A stretch of DNA of 64,000 nt from Tetmemena sp. SeJ-2015 (taxonomy: Eukaryota; Ciliophora; Spirotrichea; Sporadotrichida; Oxytrichidae): the NCBI GenBank assembly GCA_027382625.1, contig JAJKFJ010022683.1:102129-166128 (forward strand), in the 5' to 3' direction. This document shows positions 34,268 through 48,400 of the stretch, piece after piece. Position 1 is the first letter of the stretch. The number at the start of each line of letters is the position of its first letter. The notes beneath the pieces were generated by a model that did no database searches, had not been told where the DNA came from, and saw only the letters and a program-made list of their open reading frames with translations. The translations under genes were made by a program, and so were the position numbers.

Positions 34268-37200
34268 AAGTCAAATTTGTTTTGTTAATCTGGAAATTTC
34301 ACATAATTTTTTTCTATGTAAAAAATTAGAATAGTAGTGAAGCAAAAATTATTCATTGGGGTTTTATATTAGTTTTTGCATTTTAATGATTGGGCGCTGC
34401 TTGTGCTTTTGATATTAAATTAAAATACATTCTAAAGTTTAAGATAAAGGGGGCTCTTTGACTTTGTAGGATCGCTCTTTCCTCTAAGCTCTTGTTTGGA
34501 CTCTAGACTCTTTGCGGCGGATGCGCCTGAGAATCTCGTGCAGCTCATCAGCTGGGATAATTTTGACTAGAATCCTTGAGCGAAAGACATCTCGCTTTAG
34601 AAATCCAATCAACTTAAACATAGCAAGGTAGCAACTTATTAGCATGAATACAAGGAACAGAACGAAAATTTATATTGCTTTTAAATAAATCTTTGCAAAA
34701 TTATAGTGAAGTTATCAATCTATTTGTTCAGGTAATCTCTAAGCACGCTATCCAGACGATCACTCACTCCATAATTTATAGAAATTAGATACTCTAGGAT
34801 CATCTTCATTCTTCATCAACTAAATATTTGATTTAAATTATATTCTCTTAAAAGTTTCTGTGTTATAAGTATGCTGCGCTAGGAAGGAAGTAGTTCTCAG
34901 CCACGGTTTTTCGTTGAGAGACTCAAAAGTTATCAACTCTGAGAACAGATAGTAGTACAAAGAGCTGAATGTGTTTGCCAGACCCTATTCAAGAATAAAA
35001 TATCTTTATATAATGAATACCATTTTGAGTAGTCTAGCATGACTTAATTGTGGCTGCATCATTAGGGAAAGCTTTCTTGCACAACTTGTCTGAGTTAATA
35101 TCTGCAAGGTATGGCAAAAGCTCTTTGATTTGTGGACTTTTATTTGCTATGTAGCCCTTTATATTTTCTTCGTAGATCATGCACGTGTTCTAGGCATGAT
35201 TAAAATTAAACATCATCACTATGATTAAGGACAGTTTCGTTTTAGTATCCTATCCTGAGAGACTAGTTCTAAGCATATGTCTCCAACAAGAACTGATAGA
35301 GGTTACTGATGCAGGGACTGCGGCGGTTGAAGCTCACTATAAAGTTGAAACTATCTTTAGAGGTTGTAAACACCTTAGAGCTCACGAAGTAGAAGCCTAT
35401 ATAGAACCCAAAAATGATAAATAAACTTAAGTACTATTTATAAAGATAGTTGCAAACGAGAAGATAAGGACAGCTTTCCTTATTTTTTGAATTTGATACA
35501 TCTTTCTCAGCTTAAATTTTTGGCTTCTTTTCTAAACCTTGATTGCATGCTGCTCTGCCTTCTAATCGTGTTCCTCTAAAGTTGAATGTTCGTTTTAATT
35601 GTGGATCGCTCTATTCATTTGAAATAAATTAAAGAAGAACATTTCGAAGTATTGACTGCTAGTACTTGAACTTGAGTCATTACAGTTTCAATTTTATTAC
35701 AAAATCATTTGAATTTATAATCACTAAAAAATAGAGGAATTGCAGTAGAACTATTTATAAATAAATTTGCTATAATTTTATAGAATTCCTATTATCTTTT
35801 CATTATTTTTTGCAGATCCCAGTTAAAAGTTATAAGTAAATTGAAATATAATTATTACAATGCGAATACGGATTGGATGAAAATTATGACGAGAACTGCA
35901 TGCTTCATTATCATACCATAGAGAAGTAAAAAGAAACTAAAATTATTTTTTATCAGCAATAAAAAAAATGTTTATTTGACAGTATTTTTGTAAGATTTTT
36001 TTGAATTATTAATTAAATTTTATCTTATTTAAATAATATCTCTTAAAAGAAAGGAATTAAAATTTTCTCTTTGAAAGGCAGTTATTTTGCCTCTATTTTG
36101 TGTTTAAGCTTACTGCAAAGGTCTCCGTGGAGACTCTGAGGGTAGATTTAATATCTTCTATCTAAAGTTCCTATTCATCTTTAATAAAAAACACAAATAA
36201 AGCATAATTTTGCAAGAGCATAATATAGCTGAGAATTAAAAAAAAGAGAATTTAAATTAAATCATGGAACAAATCAGTTAAAGTTGAAGTGCGTCCAATT
36301 TAAATAATAATTACACCATTCGATTCAGCATTAAATTTTAACAACATTTTTATCTTTGCAACTTTATTATGGGATCGCCCAATAAAAGTTATAAGCGACA
36401 CAAGTTAAGAAGAAGATGATGATGCGACATATTTCACTGCAGAGATGTGCTACGAAGATGATTAAAAAAGAAACTTATATTAAATTTTGATAATCTATCA
36501 AACAAGCAGCGGGTCAGAGGGTAAATCTGCGATTTCATTGGACACGAAGTTGCAACTCCTCATTTATTATTTTAACAAATCATCAATTTTAATTGAAATT
36601 CCAACTATAAATAACCAGTCTTAGTATAAAATTAAAAAGTTAATTCTCTTGTGTATCATTTAACACTTAGCATTACTTTTCTTTTGAGAAATTAAATTTG
36701 AGACAAATTAATATTTTTAATTGATCTAGTACTAAGCGGACCTCAAACTACTATCTGATTAAAGTATTTGTTAGCTTTACTAATTTATTAGAATATAAAT
36801 TATAAAGGCTTTAAAGATCTTGAGAGGCAATTTAATGGAGATTATTTTCTCCATCTTCATTTGTACCTAACAGAAAGAGATCTTGATGGCCAAGTCTCTT
36901 ATTAAAATTAGGATCACCTCTAAGATAGAAAGAATAATTTAAACTTAATAGTGAGGACTGATCTCTGTCTAAGAGGCTAATGCATTGTATGTTATCATTT
37001 CGTGGGTCCTTTCTTTCATCTTTTTAGTGTATGTTTACTCTCTAAATATCTATTGAGTGAATTCATCTATCTTTGCGATTATTGCTCAAAATTATATCAA
37101 TAAAAATTGCTTTCTTAGTGATTTATGAAACCATCATCCACTGCCTCACTATACTATAATAAATATACCTTCCTGCTCTATATCAAGTGCAAAAGTTATT

Positions 37201-40200
37201 GGAATAAGACAAACCGAAGAAATCAGAGTCACAAAAATGCAGCAAAGAGTAATTACAAGCACTATGCTCTAATCTGAATATAATTAATTTTAAATACTCT
37301 GATATTCTCCCTCCATTTCTTGAGACTAATTAAGAAACTTCTTGTAAAGCTCAATTCCAAACGACCTTAAATCATACATTCCATTTATTATCAGGAAGTA
37401 AGCATCTCTCTAGTTAACTGTAGGATTTTGCGGTAATTGTCGAATCAGAAAATTTTAAAACTCTTTTCTGAAAGTCTCCTTGTCAATTGTTATAAACTTC
37501 TAAATCTTCGCCATATACTACTGCAAAGCAAGAGCAAATGTAATATTCGTAGAGGTTATCTGTTAAAAATAATTTGAATACACATCTATGAATAAGATAA
37601 GTTATCTAGCCATCTTATTGCACTTCTCTTAATTTAATATTTGGAGAAGTCATGAATGACCTGAGGCTAGAGTCAACGTAGTTATCGTCTTGCAACACAA
37701 TAAATATACTGTACTGCACTTTGCTAAAATAAAGTTCCATCTGTTATTGCAAATAGGTAAATGAGAAGGTATTGCTAATCACATCGTTTCTCGGGTAGAG
37801 CAATAAATTCCTAAACACCAGTCTTAAATTGGCCAAATGACTGCCCATATTTATTGACTCTTTCACAACTTCATATTTATAAATATTGTTATGATGAATC
37901 CGTTTTAATTCAGAGTCATCAATAAATCGCTTATTTTGGATTTAAGTTACTGCTAAAACCGAGAATGATGTTCCAATTAGGACCAGAAAGAAGATCAGCA
38001 TAGCCTTTTACAAATTAGCCAGTGACTTTGGAGTCTCTTTGAAATCGATTGCTCCTTTTAAGTTTATAATCTCAGTAGACTTGCTTGAACCTGACTCAGA
38101 ACTCATATTAGGCTCAATTAAAAAATTAGATTAAGAAAATGAGTCCTGAATAAAGTTCAATTGCAATATCCAAAGAATCTGGGTCTATCAAATCGCCATT
38201 AGATTCTCTGCCGAACAAATTATTTTTACTCAGATCCAAAGCTTTCTTTAATTATTTGTAATTATTCATAAAATGTATTTTTAGCAGTGGACTTCAGCAT
38301 GATGATATTCTCTTTGAGGAAATGACTCTAAAGTTCTACAAATAAGTACTCTTTGACAGAATTGATTCCCTCAAGCTCATATTTGTTGACCATCATCAAG
38401 ACATCCAAGTCTTAGCTCATTCCATGTCTATCAATATGACCTGAGTTAAAAGTACTCTTCTGGAATATTCCTCTCACACCTTCATTCAGCTCCTTGTTCG
38501 AAGGAGCCCCAAGTGGTTGAAGAACTTATAACATACAATGAGAAAATAACTTCATCAGCATTAAACTTGAAATCGTCAATCATGAATTGCTCGTTAGGTA
38601 AAAATCTCTGAATGAAATTATCTGAGACATTTTGGATGTAGCCACAATCATCAGTGAGAAGCACATAAGAATCCTTCGCCTTGAAAGTTATGTTCTAACT
38701 ATTTTTTTACTCCACCTCGAAATTCACGCGACCAATCATAACGATACCGTGTCTTTCAGAAAGCTTCAGCTAAATATCAATGCTACAAGGAATTATAGTT
38801 TAGTTTGTCTTCTTTAGCCATACTCGAGGTAATGTCCTGAACGATACCTAGTGCTTATTTTTATTCAAAAATTTGAGCACCATCTAATCATGAACTTAAG
38901 CTATCATTTTAGGCATTATAGAAATGAATGAAACTATTAAATGAAGTTATAGAGTTGATATTGCAACCGACAAGATCTTGATTTCTTTGCTCTAAGATAT
39001 TGCAGAGCAGGTCATTTGCGAGGAGGATTTTATTCATACTTTCAGGATTTCCTGAAACTAAGATTAGCCCAAGAGAATTCTTCTTTGCGTTATAGAATGT
39101 TTACTTAGTGATAGATTACTTTTGAAGCACATTTTTCAGTTAGTTCTGTAGATTAAATTATAATTCAATTGATTAAAAGATTGAGTCCTTCTAGTTCGAA
39201 GTTCATAACATCAAGTTTGAAATTGACTTGAAGTTGGATGATTTCGATACAGTCTGGCTTAATTTCTAAAATCTAATCAAATATGTCCTTTGTTCCCATG
39301 TACTATAACTATTATCATTAGGTTAAATTAATTTCAAATTTTAGTCTACAATCACTCTCCCTACTTTAAAGTATATAGCCATATATTTCTCTATTAATTT
39401 AACTTGAATGACTTCAACGATTTCATAATCTGGTTTGAGTAAAGTGGACCAGAACTTAAACGTATAATGAAAAATAGTGTTAACTTATCTACAAGTAAGC
39501 AAGTTTCATATAGCTGTCTCTTATAGATGAGAGTATAAGAATCCATTTGGATAAGGCTGTCTATATCCAACATATGCTCTTGCTTTATTTTAACTTCATC
39601 CATCTTCACAGATTTTTCTATCATAGCTTTCAAATAATCGATGCTTATCTTTTCTTGAGGAGTTTTGTTCTTTATAGCTTGCTTAACTTTCAGCAGCCTA
39701 AAATAGGAGGAGTACTTCTTTTCAAAGTACATCAGACTCAAGTATATTTCCAACACTTTAAGCTATTTTGAGTTTGAGTTTGGCTGATCTTTCAGTTAAT
39801 TTATCAGTATTTTAACCAAAGTCTCATTTCTATTTTTCTTCAGCTCCTAAACTTTATACATTAGAAATATTTATTATCTACCAATACAGATGTTTAATCT
39901 TATTCTAACGACAATTTATCATTTTAGTAGGCTGTATTAATTTAAGTTGTTGTGCTATCTAAGTCTAACGAATTTTGCTGATCCCTATTATTTTTAAGTC
40001 TGGATCTAAAATCTGAAATAGATGAAAAGCCTACATTACTTTTGAATTCTAAGTTCGCCCTCCTAGATTTGAATATCATTAGCTGGTCTCGAATCATATG
40101 ATTATTGATATTAATCCTGCTCATTTTAAATCTCTAATTGTTAGCAAGGGCATTTCTACTTTTCACAAATGCAAATATGATAAAAATATAATAAAGATAG

Positions 40201-42277
40201 TTTAAGAGCTCATCAAGCTTAAGATCACTCAAAATCCTTTCTTCCTTGTTTATCATTCCTTGATTTAACTTATTTTATTTATAAATAACATTTTGATTTG
40301 CCTGTATCATGTCTAAAAGGGGATAAATTACCCACTCACTCAAATGCCCTCTTTCATGGAATATCTTATAAGCCTTCTTTGTTCCTTATAAAAATATACT
40401 TGGTTCTTTTTATTTAAAACGAACCCCACATCCTATTTATCTCCTAAGTCTAATTAGGATCGATCTAAGCTGCTAGTTATAAACTAAAGATTAATTTCAT
40501 TGAATTAAGTTTGCAAGAAGTTATCATCTCCCATGTTAGCCATACTCTTCCTGAATTGAGATAATTTAAAATATTTTAAAGATTAAATGAGCGTGAAGGT
40601 TAATGATGCTGATTCCACCCGAATTGCTCTAGGGTGACTGAGCATTAAATTACTATGAGGAAGCATCCTGACCTTCAAAGTTAGAAACTGACTGTTAGTT
40701 GCCTGCTTCAGATATTTTGAAATATCTCCACCCTGATTTCTAGTGCTTCTCTTTTTGCCATCAAAATCATCCTCAATATAGTAAATCATAATAAACGCTA
40801 TTATTTACTCAAAGTCTAACTTAGTGTAATTGAGATTCTTAACGATTCTATTTTAAAACTGTAATATGCGCATCTTCTAAGAACGCACCATCATCACTAG
40901 CGTCATCAGCACAGCAGATATCACAGTCAGAAAGATAAATGGCCAGTCTGATAGGCTGTATGATGAACTAGATATCAGCACATTATCTAATTAAATAATC
41001 ACTTTAATTACTAATAAATCTTAGGAGTTCTTTTCATTTATAAGATCAATGGTGCTAGAGTAAAAGAAAATGTTTAGCAAAAACACATCCTTAATCAGAT
41101 GAGCCTGATCCACCTTTCTAGAGTAAAACTTTATCTATCTGTAAGAGAAGCTCACAAGGAACAGTGAAAGAATTGTGCTTGGAAGAACACAAATGTAGAA
41201 TCGGAACTTCTCGAAGAAAAAGTCTTAGAAAACTAGCTCTAGCATAATGATCAGCAGTTATAAACGGTTAAGCAAATCGTATCGCGAGGTAAGGTGAGCC
41301 CAAGGTATCTCCATCTTTGGGAAGATGAATTAATTCAGCCTCTGCTCATAAATTACTATTCCTAAGCACAAGACCAAGCCAAATATTTTATTTAAGCCTA
41401 TAATGCTCAAGCTCAGGCCGATATAAAATATAGATTAGCTGAAGTTGTCTCCTCGCAGACATCTTAGTCTGAAAAATAACATCTTATGGTCGCTATTTGA
41501 GTTCCTGCAATATAAATCGAGAAGAATCGCCCAAAAATGACTAAAATTATTCCTAAGGTCTTGATCATGCTCTAAGTTTTATAATCTTAGCTGTTGATAT
41601 CAAATTGATGCTCAGGAGTCAGTGACGCTGCTGAGGTCCTTAAATTCAATAAACTTCCAAACTTTAAGCTGCTCTTCTTTGCTGTAACCATTCTTAGTCT
41701 AAAGTAATAGACAACTCATTAATAAAATTTATCTAAAGAAGCAAAGAATTGCTAGTATTACTATTAAATAGGTGAAGGAATTCAAAATGGTGACTATTTC
41801 AAATTAGTTCTTCGATAATTTATATTTTAAAGAATAGAAAGCAATTTTATTGGATAGAGAGAGTTGTTGGAAAATATTCAACCTAGACTAATAATCCACG
41901 AGTTGCATTTTCGAATCTTAACTGCTGCTTGCTAATTAATCAGAATAAAGGGTTTCCTCGGAAAGTGAAATTTTAGTACTGGCCTCTTGAAGCTGTGTTA
42001 AATTTAGAGCAAATAGTTTCTAACATGGAAGCATAGCATTTAAATATAGATATGTTTAATTAGCAATCAGAATGAAATCAAGTAGAATCAAAAAACAGTA
42101 GGCTTGCTCAGAGAAGAAACAGTTGTAAACCAAAGACAGCTTTAAGTACTGTAGTTACTTCATTAGCAACTTCCTCTCAGAGTTTATTAAATTCGATATA
42201 TAAAATATTTGGAGAGTTTTTAGAATCCCTTTACTGCTTATTTGAGAAAATGTCATGGTCATTTCTTCTGGGCTCAT
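34268..42277 (-). CDS. TmcB-like PAS multi-pass membrane receptor B
   Basis: The start is ATG 42277 (MSPEEMTMTFSQISSKGILK). Membrane segments follow (LVYNCFFSEQAYCFLILL; TYLIVILAILCFF; KTLGIILVIFGRFFSIYIA; SIFYIGLSLSIIGLNKIFGL and more), then a cytosolic helical region (YIEDDFDGKKRS; SIDYLKAMIEKSVKMDEV), a PAS-like segment (LGLILVSGNPESMNKILLAN; LLTDDCGYIQNVSDNFIQRF), and two extracellular blocks between membrane helices (LIFFLVLIGTSFSVLAV; LVITLCCIFVTLISSVCL). The C-terminus is VFRSRILVKIIPADELHEIL near 34500. It has the same architecture as receptor A, 250 bp downstream, so the two are a tandem pair. Frame breaks are frequent; one IES (41459-41485) is resolved. The first in-frame TGA lies near 34268, so the 3' border is approximate. 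Confidence 0.65.
41459..41485 (-). other. 20-nt IES, pointer AAGATGT
   Basis: The seven-base repeat AAGATGT (minus strand) bounds 13 bp. Excision of 20 nt joins TQIATIRC to LRGDNFSQSIFYIGLSL, restoring a membrane segment of receptor B and removing a downstream TGA. Confidence 0.85.
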
Positions 42278-43174
42278 GTAATTTAGAATTGATTTGTATG
42301 GTGGAGCTTTGCAATTGTAAGTTTATTTCTTAAGAGGCTTATATTGGGTGATTTTGGTTTAGAGGAGATTACCTCTATTCGAGAATCCTGTTTTCCATAA
42401 GTAACTTATATTATGAATAAGTTTAAATGATTATTATCTGCTAAGTTACTAAACTTTGCGTTATAGAATTCATATACTTTTATATGAATTAAAATAAATT
42501 ATACATTTTATTTATCTTATTGCTTATTATATTAGATGTGTAAAATAACTTGGCTTATAATAATAATAATAATAACAACGCATTTTAGACGAACTAGCGT
42601 CTTGCGTGTTATATGTTAAACTTAAGAGGGCCGAAGCCCTCCGTGTTAATCAACTCACTCAAGTTGGAGGCTTGGGGTTGAGATGTCTTTGATCTTCTGA
42701 GGAACCAAGGTGTCTTCGACCACTCATAGCACTCGTCTAGGACACTGACTCAGATAAGTAACTAAACTAATCAAACATCACACTGTTATGGATGATCGTT
42801 CTAACCTTCATTTAGTACTTAGTAGTAGCTTGTAGTTACTGTTGTTTGAACCACTTATAACTTGGCTTATATCTAAACTCTGAAATTTGTTTAATGTTTG
42901 AATTATTCTTAATACAAAATCAAAATATAATATATTTGAGTGATAGTTATTTTAATAAATGAGACCTCCCTTTTTTAATCTTAGCAGAATATTTAGGGGA
43001 GTTTATTATTGATTTTTATTAATCAACGGAGATTTTTGACTAAATTGTATTGGAATTACTATTTCTCCATAACTAAAATCGCTCATTCAATAAGTATTAT
43101 AAATTTGTTATTATGATAAAATAGTTTAAGGTTAAAACGAAATAGAATTATTTTTAAGTTATTTCAGAATCAAG
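42278..43174. other. Divergent spacer holding the SINE-like element
   Basis: This is the intergenic region between receptor B (start 42277, minus strand) and the next plus-strand gene (start 43175). Apart from the SINE-like insertion it is AT-rich, with no frame of coding character. It must hold the promoters of both divergent genes, but I recognise no motif. Confidence 0.5.
42545..42871 (-). mobile_element. SINE-like retroelement with 15-bp target-site duplication
   Basis: ATAACTTGGCTTATA occurs at 42545-42559 and 42857-42871, bounding 297 bp that is more GC-rich than its surroundings. Read on the minus strand, the insert ends in a TTA-repeat tail (GTTGTTATTATTATTATT) directly at the duplication, as expected for retroposition. 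It contains a six-bp hairpin closed by a UUCG loop (GAGGGCTTCGGCCCTC). A stretch near 42720 (GAGTGGTCGAAGAC) resembles the A-box region of type II tRNAs. It has no coding potential and lies in the spacer upstream of receptor B. Confidence 0.72.
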
Positions 43175-45345
43175 ATGAATAATGAGCCATCTCAGCAAGA
43201 GAGTGACCAGATCAGATACCAGTAACCCTCCTCCTCCAACTATAATTAAAAGGACAAAATTCAATAATTAGATGAAGCAGCAGCTGTTTCTTCCCTTTCT
43301 CACAGAAATAGAGATGCAAGAGATGCTACCAACGATTAAACTGGAAAACATTACTAAAATGCCATAGAGATCATTTATAATCGACAGAATTCTTCCACCA
43401 GATAAAGATCTTCTCAGACTACGCTTAACTCCTCTAGGAATTACACCCAACAGCCATCTAGACTCTCTCCTAATCATTTATTATCAAATTTATTTTCTTC
43501 ATGCGCGAATCTAAGCCTACTAAAGTAATCCAATTAGTTGTGTCTATTACATTTCTACTATTGTTATTTTACAAAGAGAGAGATTTGATAAAGGGGGCTA
43601 AGATGTTCACAGTTGACAATCCTAGTAACCGCTTTGGAACAAGCATCATGGACAATAAAACATTGATAAAGCAAACTCTGTTTGAGAAGAACCTGCAGAG
43701 CAGTTTTGAGAAACTATCCAAACGAACTGAAAACGCATCAAAATACTATAATGAGCAGTTCAAAGATATTTACTCTCCAAACTTGGAAGCTAATCTTCTC
43801 ATGCAGACTAACAGATCAATAGACAAAATAAACGACTCTCAGTAATCTTACAGAGCACCTGGATCTTACAACCCAACCACATCCCCAGTAAATGAGCTGC
43901 AAAGAAGTATCTCCAAAATTAGAGACAGAGCAAATGAAGTTTTCGTTAATGATGAGAATCAATTGGAGTCGGCTAAGAGAGATACTCAGAATCATAAACT
44001 AAGAGTATCTTTGGGAGTCTTTGGAGATTTTTAAATAGCAACTCTTCCTTAAGTTTAATCCGTTCATCAAACTAGCTACTAGTAGAAGAGATTGATATTT
44101 AGAACTATGGACAAGAACCAGTATGGCTCCAATACTTTAAATCAAAGAGAGAACTCTAACAGCTCTCGTTTGCAAACGGGAGTAACTAGCAATCCAATAA
44201 ATTTGATTCACGATGCTGAAAAGTAAGCTAGTAAAAGAGGAAGGTCTACAACATCTAATTTGGTGTAGCAAAACCCTTATTCTAATTTATCTAAAATCGA
44301 AACTAATAAGTATCGCAGTCTTTACATAGTTATTAAAATTATGCAATCTGCTTTATAAACATGATTGAGTCTAATCTCGGGGAACTCAAACATCTCTTAA
44401 AGAAATGGGGAGATATCCCTGAGAAGTCGATCAAACTTCTAGATGAAAGATTTCTTAACAAGCTAAGAGAAGAAATTTGGTGACACCAAAAACTTAGATT
44501 CAATTAACAAGAGCTTTGAAAAGCTTTCTCATCTGCAAGACAGAAACTGGAGCTTGCGAGACATTTCCAAAGTTAGCTATTCTTCCCCTCATAATTTCCA
44601 AGGAGCTTATAATAAAAACTTCAATAGTTAATTTAACAGCATCTTGGGAAATAAGAGGGCTAAGCTTATCTTAAAAGGAATTAATTTATTTAATATCTCT
44701 CAGCATATAGTAACTGAAGCCCCAAGCACAAACGATATCCGTTCCATGTAGCTCACTTAAATAAACAGAATGATAAAAGACAAGAAACAGACCAAGATAT
44801 AGATTTGCTGGGAGGAAAAAATAGCGATCAAATGAATAAATAAATAGCACTTTCTCTCAATCAGGAGCAAAAATAAACTTATAACCAGCTTAGGTTCAGA
44901 TCTGTGGGCAAAGGAACCGATCACTCCGCATTTTAAAACTTCTTAACTGATGGAGGAGAAAAACTCAGCCCCAAGAAGTACCAGTCAAACTACGGTACTT
45001 AGTTACTCTGGGAAGCTAAATAGAGGGAATTAAAATCAACTATGGGAGTGTAAAGAACTCACTTTGATATAATTTCTATGAGCGACCGCACTTCAGCAGT
45101 CCAAGATTTGAGTAGCAGATTGCAGAGTAAGAAGGTGAATGGCATTTCAGAGTTCTCTCATGTTACACATATGACTGCTCCTAAAATAAATAGAGATAAT
45201 TGTTATAATTATTAATAATTAAGATTATCAGAGGGCATTCCAGGCTGATCCAAATGTATTCAGAAGAAGTCAGGGTTTATTATCAAGGTTTGCAAATAAT
45301 GCAGCAAGTCACAAAGTTCTTATTCCTTCATTTAAGAAGGCATGA
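43175..45345 (+). CDS. Unrecognised protein with one N-terminal membrane segment
   Basis: ATG 43175 gives MNNEPSQQESDQIRYQQPS. After a frame change near 43490 (intron or IES not resolved) comes a hydrophobic stretch (VIQLVVSITFLLLLF), then a long polar region (DLSSRLQSKKVNGISEFSHV; KKYQSNYGTQLLWEAKQREL). An intron near 45205-45232 leads to the last exon, ADPNVFRRSQGLLSRFANNA, ending IPSFKKA at TGA 45343-45345. An in-frame TGA near 44362 sits in AT-rich sequence with GTTATTAAAATT...GATTGAG borders and is probably intronic. The family is unknown to me. A single-pass type II topology is possible if the hydrophobic stretch is real. Confidence 0.45.
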
Positions 45346-45444
45346 GTATCTATTTTACTTTTGTTACTATGGCTAAACTTTTATTTGGGGACAGAAATTT
45401 AGCATTATAGAGCGTCTGAATAAACTATAAAAAGTATATATTAA

Positions 45445-48400
45445 ATGTATAAGAAGAGAAATTTTAAGTAAATATTCTAGCTCTAACAAGACAAATTCCA
45501 AAATTAGGCAGGCTCGCCTCAAAGAACTTTATTCGAGTAGTTCTATTCTAAGAAGTCTCCTGATCAGTCAAGCAACTCTCAATAACAGAACTAGGAAAGA
45601 GAGACGCTGAGAAGGTCAGAGCTTGAAATTCTGACAAAGTTTTAATACTGAGAATAAGACAAGTTATAATTTCGCTTTTTGAATTAACTGAGTAGTTTGG
45701 GCAGCCATCTGTGAATACATATTTATTTTTTATGATCTTCGGGGACGGAGGGAGAATCTTCAGGGACTTAATTTTCTAAAATTTCATAGTAGCCCAACTA
45801 GCCCTCTCAAATTAAATAGTAAAAGCACTGACTAAACATCAAACCAGCCATCATGCAAGACCGAATTAATATTTATAGTTAATTCCAAGATTAGGCAAGG
45901 TGGATCTGAATAAGATTGTGGATTCTTATTTGCCGCGCGATGAAGATGAGAAGGTTTAGGTTGAGTTGACTACTTCTTCTATCCTTTATTCCACTCAGAA
46001 TCAAACTCCCTAAAATTAGCTATTACATTTTACAAATATCAATGCTATAATATTATATACAATTAACATTTTCAGCTCTAGAACCCAAAAATATCAACAA
46101 AAATTTATTCAATAATTATTATTTAATTGCTTGCTTTCTTTATTTTAATTAAATTTTGTAAAAGCGATTAAAGATACTACAAAATAAAGAAATCTTAAAT
46201 TTCTAAAGAAAGTCAAATTAAAAATTCTTATAAAATGAGGATGGTGAATTCTAAAACTTAAGCTCCCAATCCATTGAATAGCACACTAAAATTAGTAAAG
46301 ATGGGAAAAGCAATCCCCAAATCTAAGATATAATTTTTCAAGGGTGGGGACTAGTCAATCCTCGATGCAAATATATATTATATTGCATTTATTTAAGCAA
46401 GCAAGTCGAATGCTGCGCCAAATAAATAATTAAATTAGATTACTTTGAAAAATAAACCCACTCTTATTGACCCTAAAAGTATTGTATTTATGAAATTAGT
46501 TTAGTTATTTTTTGAATAAATGAGGCCATCTGCAAATTTAACTTTACTGATCTACTATTAAAGATATATTTTATTAACAAATTATTGATAATTAAATTAA
46601 TTCTTTATTAGAAATAACATTCTCAAATTATCCCAAACTGCTGCAAATAGCATTTTAAATTAAGGCATTTAAATATATAGCTCAAGGAATAAAGACCTTC
46701 TTTAAAGTTAAGGCTCTTTAGATGGTAGTAGTATTTATGTTCTGAAGCAATCAAATAAAAAGGTAAAGCAAAAATTATAGACAATTATTATTTTAGCTTT
46801 TGAGATCAAGACCTTCAGCTGAAAATTAAAAATAAACTATTGAAGAAATAAAAGATGATGCAACTTATTAAAGAATAGAACTCTCACACAGAGATGTCAG
46901 CTAGACTGCCCTCAAAACTATTACAAATTAGATCCAAAAACTATTAAAAATATCATTTTTATAGAATAATTAAACTGATAGCGCTATGTAAATATGATAC
47001 TAGATTAGAGGTGTAGAGTATGACTGAGACTTTGGAGATTATAAGCTAAAACTATGAATAGCTTTAACAGGAATATGTTGTAGAAATCCTGAGAGAGTTT
47101 TCTTAAAGTTTGCATTCTGGGGAAAATAGTGATCACTAACTTAAAATTCAAACTCTTCTTCTCTTATCTAATGCTCGATAAAGACGGCACCAAGGAGTAG
47201 AATCTTAAACTCCAGAAATCTGCCTCTTGCTAGCAAGATCTTGCCACTTCAACCAATTAAAGGATCAACGATTTAACTATCATAAGCTCAAAATTATCTC
47301 ATAATCTACTTCATAATTTTCAATTTTAGAGAGAATCATCCGAGAATCACACATAAAGAGATAGTAATTAAAAGATCTAATTATAAAATATTATAAGAAT
47401 ATCGTTTATATTAAAAGATCCGAGTAGAGTCTGGAAAAACTTCAAGTAGAAACTAAATATTGGAAGATCTTGAAGCTCTGAGTCTTATTTTTTTATTTTT
47501 AAAGTCAGTATGGAGAGGAGAAGACAGACGTCTAGGATACTAAAAATAAGCAGCAGTACAAAAATATTAAATTTTAATTTTTAAAAAATATTTTCTCAAA
47601 GAAAAGAGAGAACTCTGCCACCTCTTCTTAGAATCAGGGTTAGCATACTAATTTCAACACTTCTAGATATAAAACTCATTATTTAATTTAATTTTTATTT
47701 TCTGCTTGTAAGATTAAATTAGAGCAAGTTGCGTTTACTGATAGCCAGATAAACCAAGACAGATAATATAGCTCTCTCTCAAAGAGATTGAGCACGACAA
47801 ATTCTAATTCGAAACCTCCTCTAAGCAAGAATGGATTTGGATTTTAAAGTCCAGAGTAGTTCTTAGAAGATTAGCTGGAGGACTTTTCTACGAGCTAAAA
47901 AAGAAGAAGCACCCTTCAAAGTTTGACTGAGTCGCAAAGAAGAAAGCGATAAGAACTTCTAAATAGTAGATATGATACCTTTGCCAAGATATTTAATGAA
48001 ATTCGCAAAGAGGATCAGTTCATTTTTGATAAGGTTATCTAGGGTATTCAAGTTGGTACACTCTTTAATTTTAATAAATAAATATCTTTGATAAGGCTTA
48101 AGAGAAGAAACTGATTGAGGAGCACTTCTCTGAGTTTATTTATCAAGAGTTTCGCAAACATAAAATCCTGGTGTCATAGCGTCAGAGGTCTGTAGAGAAT
48201 AAGGACAATTTAAGCTCAACACACAGTGACTAAGCCAACTCACTCGGAAATAGTGCAGGAACTCACATTCAACGAAGGAAAGTTAATCTCTTCTCTAATC
48301 CTGTTTCAAGACCTTAAAGTGGAAAAGTGTCTGAGAGATCTGATGAAAGTGGCCAAAATTAGCAAGTCCAATTTAGAACTATAATATTTTAATTACAATT

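Noticed and set aside
12270..36965. A 16-nt match (AATAGTGAGGACTGAT) between 12.27 kb and 36.95 kb
   Set aside because: About one such match is expected by chance in 64 kb, and one copy lies in a plausible coding linker.
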